Shown: one piece after another, positions 39,965 to 45,028 of the stretch
Layout: each line of letters begins with the position of its first letter
Numbering within the stretch: the first letter of the stretch is position 1
DNA from: DATARN01 sp036264135
GTDB taxonomy: Bacteria > Actinomycetota > Acidimicrobiia > Acidimicrobiales > Palsa-688
Direction: 5' to 3'
NCBI GenBank assembly: GCA_036264135.1
Contig: DATARN010000101.1
Location: 1 to 45,028, forward strand
Length of the DNA stretch: 45,028 nt
The notes under the pieces: model-generated
Databases searched by the model: none
The model's input: only the letters and a program-made list of their open reading frames with translations
What the model was told of the DNA's origin: nothing
Translations under genes and position numbers: made by a program

Positions 39965-42213
39965 CACAGGGTCCGGGGTCGGGCCTGATTGGCCCGGTCG
40001 ATGTAGGAGATCCGCTCCTCGGGGGTTGCGGCCAGCCGGGCCAGGGTGCGGTACGCCTTCTCCAGCCCGAGGCGCAGCCGCACTTCGATCACCGGCTCGC
40101 CGAGGAGCGTCACGCCGGGGTCGGGGCGGATGCGACCGGTGCGCAACAGCTGCAGGGCGGCCTCGTACAGTTCCCGGGTCAGGCTGGCCCGCTGCTCGCC
40201 GCTCAGCTTCAGATGGTTCACGGCCGCGTCGGCCCTCTCCAGGTCGTCCAGGGCCGGGGCGGCGGCGCCGTCCACGTCAATGAGGGCCCGGGCCGCGCTC
40301 AGCTGGGCGTCGAGGTAGGAACTCGAGCCCTCGGGAACGCGGTTCAACGCCTCGACCGCCCCCACCCGGTCCCCGAGGGCCAGCCGGCAGCGAGCCAGCC
40401 CGAACGAGGCGGTGGTAAAGCCCCGGTCGGTGCGAGACACCACGTCGTACCACGGGGCCGCCCGGTCCGGGGCCCCCCCGGCCTCGGCGGTCACGGCCAG
40501 CGCCAGCTTGGGGGCCAGCTCGCCGGGGAGCTCGCCGTACACGCGGTCGAAGGCCGCCCAGGCGCCGGCGGTGTCACCCCGGTCGACTGCCGTCAGGCCC
40601 CGCAACCACCAGACCCGCCAGTCGCCCGGGTCGGCCGCCTCGATGCCGCCCACGACCTGCTCCGCGTCGTCGTGCCGGCCGACGTCGACGAGGGCCCGGG
40701 CCAGGCGCAGCTCGACCTCGACGGTACGCTCCGGGGCGTCGTTGAGCAGCTCGATCTGCTCGGCGGCGTCGGCTCCCGCCATGGTGGCGAGGAACCCGGC
40801 GGCCGGGTCGTCGGCAGCCACCACCAACTGGGGCAGCAGGCGCCAGTCGGGGCGGTCGGGGCGAGCTCGCAGGTCGCTGGTGAACAGCTCGCTGGCCGCC
40901 GGGCGGGGGACCCCCGTGTTGGCCGCCACCACCTCGCGCAACACGCCCAGCAACTGGTCGGTCATCTCCTCGGCTGACTGGAACCGGGCGTCGGGGTCGG
41001 CGGCCGTCCCCTTCAGGACAAACCGGTACAGCGAATCGAAGCGGGCAAACAACGGGACCGCGTCGGGACGCGGGAGGCTGGCCACGAACTCGCGCTGGTA
41101 GCCCTTGAAGTCGATGCTCAGGGCCACGAGGGTACGGGCCACCGTGTAGAGGTCCGAGGAGATGGACGGGCCGGCGTCGGCGATCTCGGGTGCCTGGTAT
41201 CCGACCGTCCCGTATACCGCGCTGGTGTCGTCGTCGATGCGGCGGACTCCACCCAGGTCGATCAGTTTCAGCGACTCCTCGCTCTGGATGACGTTGTCCG
41301 GCTTGAAGTCGCAGTACAGCAGGCCCAGGCGGTGCAGGTAGCCGAGGGCGGGAAGAATCTCGAGGAGGTAGGCGATGGCCTGCTCGACGGGCAGCGGGTC
41401 GACGGCGCCGCCGTTGGCCTGGCGCCGCTCCTTCAACAGGTCTTTGAGCGACGACCCGCCCACGTACTCCATCACGATGTAGCCGGACCCCTTGTGCTGC
41501 ACGAAGTTGAAGATCTTGACGATGTTGGGGTGTTCGACCTGGGCCAGGAAGCGCCGTTCCGCCAGCGCGGCCGCCATGGCGTCCTCGTCGCCGGAGTCGA
41601 GCAGCCCCTTCAGCACCACCCACCGGTCGGAGACGTTGCGGTCACGGGCCAGGTAGATCCAGCCCAGGCCGCCGTGCGCCAGCGGCCCCACCACCTCGTA
41701 TTGCCCGGCGACCAGGTCGCCGCGCCGCAGCTTGGGGGAGAAGGAGTAGGCGTGGCCGCAGCGACGGCAGAACCCCTCGGGGCGGCCCTTGGCCCCGTTG
41801 CGGTCCCGGCCCACCGGCTCGCCGCAGGCGGCGCAGAACCGCTTGTCCTGGGCCACCTCGGCGTCGGCCATGATCGCCACCGAAGGGTCGCGGTAGGGCA
41901 CCGGCGGCACCTCGACCAGCCCGGCGCCCAGGTGGCTGCGGGCCGAGCCCCGGGTACGGGCCGAGCCGCTGCGCGCCGTGCCGGTGCGGCCGGCGCCCCC
42001 CGACCGGCTGGACGCCGTCGGCGAGTGGGGGGCCGGCGCTGACGGTCGGGCTGGTGGGCCGGTCGGCGTTGGGGGTCGGGGTGGTGGGGCGGCCGGCGCC
42101 TTTGGTCGGGGTGGTGTGGCGGCCGGCGCCGGCGCGGCGGCCGGCGCCATGCCGCAGGTGTCGCAGTAGCCGTCCTGGATCGTGCCGGCGCACCCCGGAC
42201 GGGCGCACTTCAC
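39961..42213 (-). CDS. pknG: PknG-type Ser/Thr protein kinase with added N-terminal ribbon and TPR domain
   Basis: 750 residues from GTG 42213. An extra zinc ribbon (Cys3, Cys8, Cys17, Cys20) and a Pro/Ala/Ser/Arg linker precede the rubredoxin-like motif (Cys127, Cys130, Cys149, Cys152) known from PknG. Kinase domain about 170-420: P-loop LAHGGLGWIYLA, Lys202, catalytic YCDFKPDN (Asp302) and DLG (319-321), as in PknG. C-terminal half is TPR-like. In mycobacteria and corynebacteria PknG senses amino acids through GlnH/GlnX and phosphorylates the FHA protein GarA/OdhI; the same partners lie just upstream here. Overlaps neighbours by 4 bases. Confidence 0.94.
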   Translation of the reverse strand: MKCARPGCAGTIQDGYCDTCGMAPAAAPAPAATPPRPKAPAAPPPRPPTPTGPPARPSAPAPHSPTASSRSGGAGRTGTARSGSARTRGSARSHLGAGLVEVPPVPYRDPSVAIMADAEVAQDKRFCAACGEPVGRDRNGAKGRPEGFCRRCGHAYSFSPKLRRGDLVAGQYEVVGPLAHGGLGWIYLARDRNVSDRWVVLKGLLDSGDEDAMAAALAERRFLAQVEHPNIVKIFNFVQHKGSGYIVMEYVGGSSLKDLLKERRQANGGAVDPLPVEQAIAYLLEILPALGYLHRLGLLYCDFKPDNVIQSEESLKLIDLGGVRRIDDDTSAVYGTVGYQAPEIADAGPSISSDLYTVARTLVALSIDFKGYQREFVASLPRPDAVPLFARFDSLYRFVLKGTAADPDARFQSAEEMTDQLLGVLREVVAANTGVPRPAASELFTSDLRARPDRPDWRLLPQLVVAADDPAAGFLATMAGADAAEQIELLNDAPERTVEVELRLARALVDVGRHDDAEQVVGGIEAADPGDWRVWWLRGLTAVDRGDTAGAWAAFDRVYGELPGELAPKLALAVTAEAGGAPDRAAPWYDVVSRTDRGFTTASFGLARCRLALGDRVGAVEALNRVPEGSSSYLDAQLSAARALIDVDGAAAPALDDLERADAAVNHLKLSGEQRASLTRELYEAALQLLRTGRIRPDPGVTLLGEPVIEVRLRLGLEKAYRTLARLAATPEERISYIDRANQARPRTLW

Positions 42214-43406
42214 GTGGCTACCTCCCGCGGCGCGGGACCGGCGAGGGCCTGCTGGTACTGCAGCACCAGCCGCTCGGCCTCGGCCAGATCCGTCGGAGCG
42301 GTGTACAACGCCTGCTTGGCCCGGGCGTAGAGGCTGGCCACCCGGGCGTCCTCGAGGAGGCCGAGCCGGTAGGCCTTGGCCCGGTAGGCGTCCAGCCGGC
42401 CCCGAAGCTCGTCGCGAGTGGCCACGGGCGCCTGATTGGCGGCCAGCGCCCGGCGAGCCTCGGCCAGGGCGTCGCCGGCTCGGGTCGACCAGAGGGCCAG
42501 CTGGTTTCCGCCCGCCCGCCAGTCTCCCCGCTGGGTTGTCTCAACGATGCGCTCCAGGGCGGCCTCGAGGGCATCGGCGACCCCGGGCGGGGCGGCGGTG
42601 GCCGGCCCCGCGATCTTGGTCTCGGCTTCGGCTCGGGCGGCGGCGGCGGTCGCCACGGTGGTGCGGAGCTCGGCCAACAGCTGCCGGGCCTCGGCCAGCT
42701 GGGCCCCGAGGTTGTCGCGTAGCTGACGGAGCCGCCGCAGGTCGGCGGTGGCGGTGGCCAACGTCGCCGCCAGGCCGGCGGTGGTCGTCTCCGGGGCGGC
42801 CAGGGGATCGCACATCACCGCTTGGCGGAGCTGCGCCAGCTGAGCACGGGTCCGGTCCAGATCGGGGCGGTGGGGCTCGCCGATGGCGGTGGCCAGCTGA
42901 TCGGCCTCGGCGAGCTGCGCCTCGAGCGGCGTCAAGGAATTGTCGGCCAACTGCCACTTCTGGTCGCACGCCCGGATGACGGTCACGACCTGCTCGAACG
43001 CCGCCCGCATGCGGTCGAGGAGTTGGGGCGGCGAGCAGCACGTGGTTGTTTGGGCGGGACCGAGCAGCCCCCGCTCGGCCACGGGAACGCCGCTGGTGGC
43101 TAGTTCGATCGACGGCCCGTGGAGCAGCCAGTCCAGCTGGGTGAGCTGCTCGGGATCGGGGCGGGACTTCGTGCCGCGGAGCCGGGTGGCCTTCTCCAGC
43201 ACGTCGTTCAGCTGGGCGTACCACTGCCACACGCTTTCCAGCGCCGACTTGGCAGCGTTCCAGCGCTCGGCGGTGGTTCCGGTCAGGGCCCCCTGATCGA
43301 GGCGCGTCCGGCCGGTGTCGTTCTCGAGGTCGACAAGGTTGGTCGACATGGCCGCCACCGTGGTCCGTAGGCCGGCCAGGTCCCGGTCGATGCCCGTCAG
43401 ATCCAT
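42210..43406 (-). CDS. Coiled-coil protein between GlnH-like and PknG genes
   Basis: 398 residues, almost all helix. Long Ala/Leu/Arg/Glu/Gln runs with heptads (AQLRQAVMCDPLAAPETTTA, RRLRQLRDNLGAQLAEARQL, LLAELRTTVATAAAARAEAE), no signal or membrane helix. A Thr-Cys-Cys stretch (about 121-125) is odd. No family recognised. The stop overlaps the pknG start; the start lies 2 bases after the GlnH-like stop. It could be a cytoplasmic linker between the membrane protein and the kinase, a role the cytoplasmic part of GlnX may fill elsewhere (inference). Confidence 0.8.
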   Translation of the reverse strand: MDLTGIDRDLAGLRTTVAAMSTNLVDLENDTGRTRLDQGALTGTTAERWNAAKSALESVWQWYAQLNDVLEKATRLRGTKSRPDPEQLTQLDWLLHGPSIELATSGVPVAERGLLGPAQTTTCCSPPQLLDRMRAAFEQVVTVIRACDQKWQLADNSLTPLEAQLAEADQLATAIGEPHRPDLDRTRAQLAQLRQAVMCDPLAAPETTTAGLAATLATATADLRRLRQLRDNLGAQLAEARQLLAELRTTVATAAAARAEAETKIAGPATAAPPGVADALEAALERIVETTQRGDWRAGGNQLALWSTRAGDALAEARRALAANQAPVATRDELRGRLDAYRAKAYRLGLLEDARVASLYARAKQALYTAPTDLAEAERLVLQYQQALAGPAPREVAT

Positions 43407-43408
43407 GC

Positions 43409-44404
43409 TTATCCCCGGTAGACGGCCGCGGGCGGCGCCGGAGCCGGCGGCCCGAGCCAGCGAGTGTAAATGGCGGCCCAGGTGCCGTCCGCCCGCATCT
43501 TCTCCAGGACCCCGTTGACGAAACGCACGAAGTCCTGGTGATTGAGGTTCATGGCCATCCCGTACGGCTCGTCGGTGAACTTGGGGCCGACCACGACGGT
43601 GTAACTGGGATCTTGGTGCTGGAGGCCCGCCAGGATGGTGTCGTCGGTGGAGATGGCATCGATGGTGCCCGATTGCAAGGCGACCAGGCAGTCGGTCCAG
43701 TCGGTGACCGGAACCGGGATGGCGGGCGCGGCGGCGTGGGTCTTGTTCACGTCCAGCACATTGTCGATCGACGTCGAGCCGGCGGCGGCGCAGACCCGCT
43801 TCCCACCCAGATCCTGGCTCGACTGGATCGGAGAGCCCACGCGAACCAGGATCCGCTGGCCGGCGTCGTAGTACACGCTGGAGAAGGCCACCTGGAGGTC
43901 GCGGGCGCAGTTGATGGTCATGGTGTCGGCCACGATGTCGACCTTCCCGCTCTGCACGAACGGGATGCGCTGGGCCGAGCTGATGGCTACGAACCGCAGC
44001 CGGGTGTTTTCGTTTTGGCCGTCGTCACCGAAGATCGCCTTGGCCACCTGGCGGAGCATGTCGATGTCAAAGCCCTCGATGTTGCCCGTTTGCGGGTTGA
44101 GGTAGCCGAAGAGGAGGGTGTTCTGGTCGACGCCCACGACCAGCTGGCCCCGCTGGGCGATGGTCGCCATGAAGCTCCCGGCCGGCATCATGCCAACCGC
44201 CGGAAGCGGTCCGGTGGGCCGCAGGCTGGCCGTCGGGTCGGAACACGCCGGCGCGGCGGTGGTGGCGGGAGGATTGCCGGCCGTGGTTGTGGTGGCGTGC
44301 ACCGACAGTGCCCGGATGGCGTCGGTGCTGGCGGCGTCGGGGTGTGAGCAGGCCCCGGCCACGACCGCGACCAGGGCGACGACGGCGAACAGACGGCGGT
44401 TCAT
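43409..44404 (-). CDS. glnH: GlnH-like amino-acid-binding lipoprotein
   Basis: 331 residues. Signal peptide and lipobox A-G-A-C (Cys19), a Thr/Ala linker, then a type II periplasmic-binding domain (about 80-320): QLVVGVDQNTLLFGYLNPQT, IEGFDIDMLRQVAKAIFG, KVDIVADTMTINCARDLQVA, and ALQSGTIDAISTDDTILAGL. Extra Cys (NCARD, RVCAA, DCLVA) could form disulfides. No ABC permease or ATPase follows; instead it sits in the GlnX-PknG operon, so it is likely a sensor subunit. Ligand probably Asp/Glu/Gln by analogy. Overlaps the upstream gene (ATGA). Confidence 0.9.
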   Translation of the reverse strand: MNRRLFAVVALVAVVAGACSHPDAASTDAIRALSVHATTTTAGNPPATTAAPACSDPTASLRPTGPLPAVGMMPAGSFMATIAQRGQLVVGVDQNTLLFGYLNPQTGNIEGFDIDMLRQVAKAIFGDDGQNENTRLRFVAISSAQRIPFVQSGKVDIVADTMTINCARDLQVAFSSVYYDAGQRILVRVGSPIQSSQDLGGKRVCAAAGSTSIDNVLDVNKTHAAAPAIPVPVTDWTDCLVALQSGTIDAISTDDTILAGLQHQDPSYTVVVGPKFTDEPYGMAMNLNHQDFVRFVNGVLEKMRADGTWAAIYTRWLGPPAPAPPAAVYRG

Positions 44405-45028
44405 CGGTATTCGTTGATCCGCTGCTCGAAACCGGCAATGGCCAGCGCGCCGGCGAGGATGACCAGGGCCACCAGGCCAATGGCCAGGAAGGACAGGTCG
44501 GCTCGGGCGGCCGCCGACTTGCGGTCGAAGACATGCTGGGCATTGGTCAGGGCGGTGCCCAGCACGGTGTCGAGCTGGGTCGCGGCGGGAAGCTCGTCCG
44601 TCGACCGGCTCCCCGTCGCCACCGCCACCGCCTGGGTGAACGGCCCGCTGTTGGCGGCCGTCACGACCGCCATGTGCGCACGCAGATAGGCGTTGTACGG
44701 CTCGACCAGGTCAACGCCGGGAGCGGCGCGCTGGGCGTCGAGAAGCAGTCCGGCGCCGTTCGCGCCACGCAACTCCGCCGTCACCGCGTCGAAGTCGGCG
44801 ACGTACTGGGCGCCACTGCCCCTCGCCACCAGCGCCAGGTTCTCGTCCGACTGCGCACGGGACACCAGGATCCGGGTACCGGCCAGAAGCTGGACGGGAT
44901 CGGAACCCTGGCTCCGGGCTTGGCGCAGCGCGCCCGCCGATTTGGTGAAGCCAACCATCGCCCATACCACCAGCACGACGACCGCCAGCGTGGCCGCCAC
45001 CAGGGCCGGGTTGAGCAACCGGTTGGTG
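44401..45028 (-). CDS. glnX: GlnX-like membrane sensor protein, 5' part missing at window edge
   Basis: 209 codons are visible; the frame runs in from base 45028 without a stop, so the start lies outside. A membrane helix (LVAATLAVVVLVVWAMVGF) is near the beginning, then an outer helical domain of about 145 residues (LAGTRILVSRAQSDENLALV, DELPAATQLDTVLGTALTNA), a second helix (LSFLAIGLVALVILAGALAI) and an 11-residue tail ending before the GlnH-like ATG. Two helices around a helical outer domain is a sensor topology. Assignment to GlnX rests mainly on the neighbours glnH and pknG. If correct, it would pass the ligand signal inward. Confidence 0.7.
   Translation of the reverse strand, partial: TNRLLNPALVAATLAVVVLVVWAMVGFTKSAGALRQARSQGSDPVQLLAGTRILVSRAQSDENLALVARGSGAQYVADFDAVTAELRGANGAGLLLDAQRAAPGVDLVEPYNAYLRAHMAVVTAANSGPFTQAVAVATGSRSTDELPAATQLDTVLGTALTNAQHVFDRKSAAARADLSFLAIGLVALVILAGALAIAGFEQRINEYR

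Overview
The window is a GC-rich (about 70% by eye), densely packed bacterial chromosome segment. It uses many GTG starts, has strong third-position G/C, and chains genes through 4-base ATGA/GTGA overlaps. A mycobacterial-type SOS box, a PknG/GlnH/GlnX cluster, Actinobacteria-type holin-X and DUF2510 proteins and a SigB/SigF-type promoter all point to an actinobacterium, possibly Acidimicrobiia (inference; no rRNA present). No tRNA, rRNA, CRISPR array, IS or transposase gene was seen, and no gene-free stretch exceeds 300 bases.

Layout. 1-2704 (-): a flavin-based electron-transfer operon (ferric-reductase-like protein, exported FMN-binding protein, ApbE flavin transferase cut by the window edge). 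2977-5388 (-): a four-gene envelope/stress operon behind a good SigB/SigF-type promoter, ending in a stand-alone HTH protein. 5603-10005: a VOC protein, a DHA2 transporter coupled to a cytidylate-kinase-like protein, an SOS-boxed DNA polymerase IV and a small unknown. 10212-19209: a phosphonate-use island with an ABC importer, GntR/HutC regulator, phosphonate monoester hydrolase, PhnX-like hydrolase, FAD amine oxidase and PhnZ-like HD protein. 19254-23871: S4 protein, epimerase, DUF445, a lone PilT, a GAF-ANTAR regulator and a small partner. 23911-28371 (-): a DrrAB-like exporter, a small protein, a cluster of GC hairpins and an HtrA-type protease. 28478-33122: a DUF2510 membrane protein (-) and a MoxR/DUF58/VWA operon (+). 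33370-34903: small coiled-coil, PAP2 and VOC proteins. 34959-45028 (-): a long signalling operon.

Two systems stand out. In the phosphonate island, esters or amino-phosphonates would be imported, de-esterified by the fGly hydrolase, oxidised to phosphonoacetaldehyde by the FAD enzyme (no PhnW transaminase is present) and cleaved by the PhnX-like hydrolase. The HD protein would open a parallel oxygenase route, although its N-terminal Tyr is displaced by one residue from the PhnZ position. In the signalling operon, a GlnX-like sensor and GlnH-like binding lipoprotein are followed without real gaps by a coiled-coil protein, a PknG-type kinase, a PP2C phosphatase, a VWA protein and an FHA protein. 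Kinase, phosphatase and FHA protein each carry two cysteine metal-binding modules. This looks like a merger of the mycobacterial PknG/GlnHX pathway with a VWA-PP2C-kinase triad.
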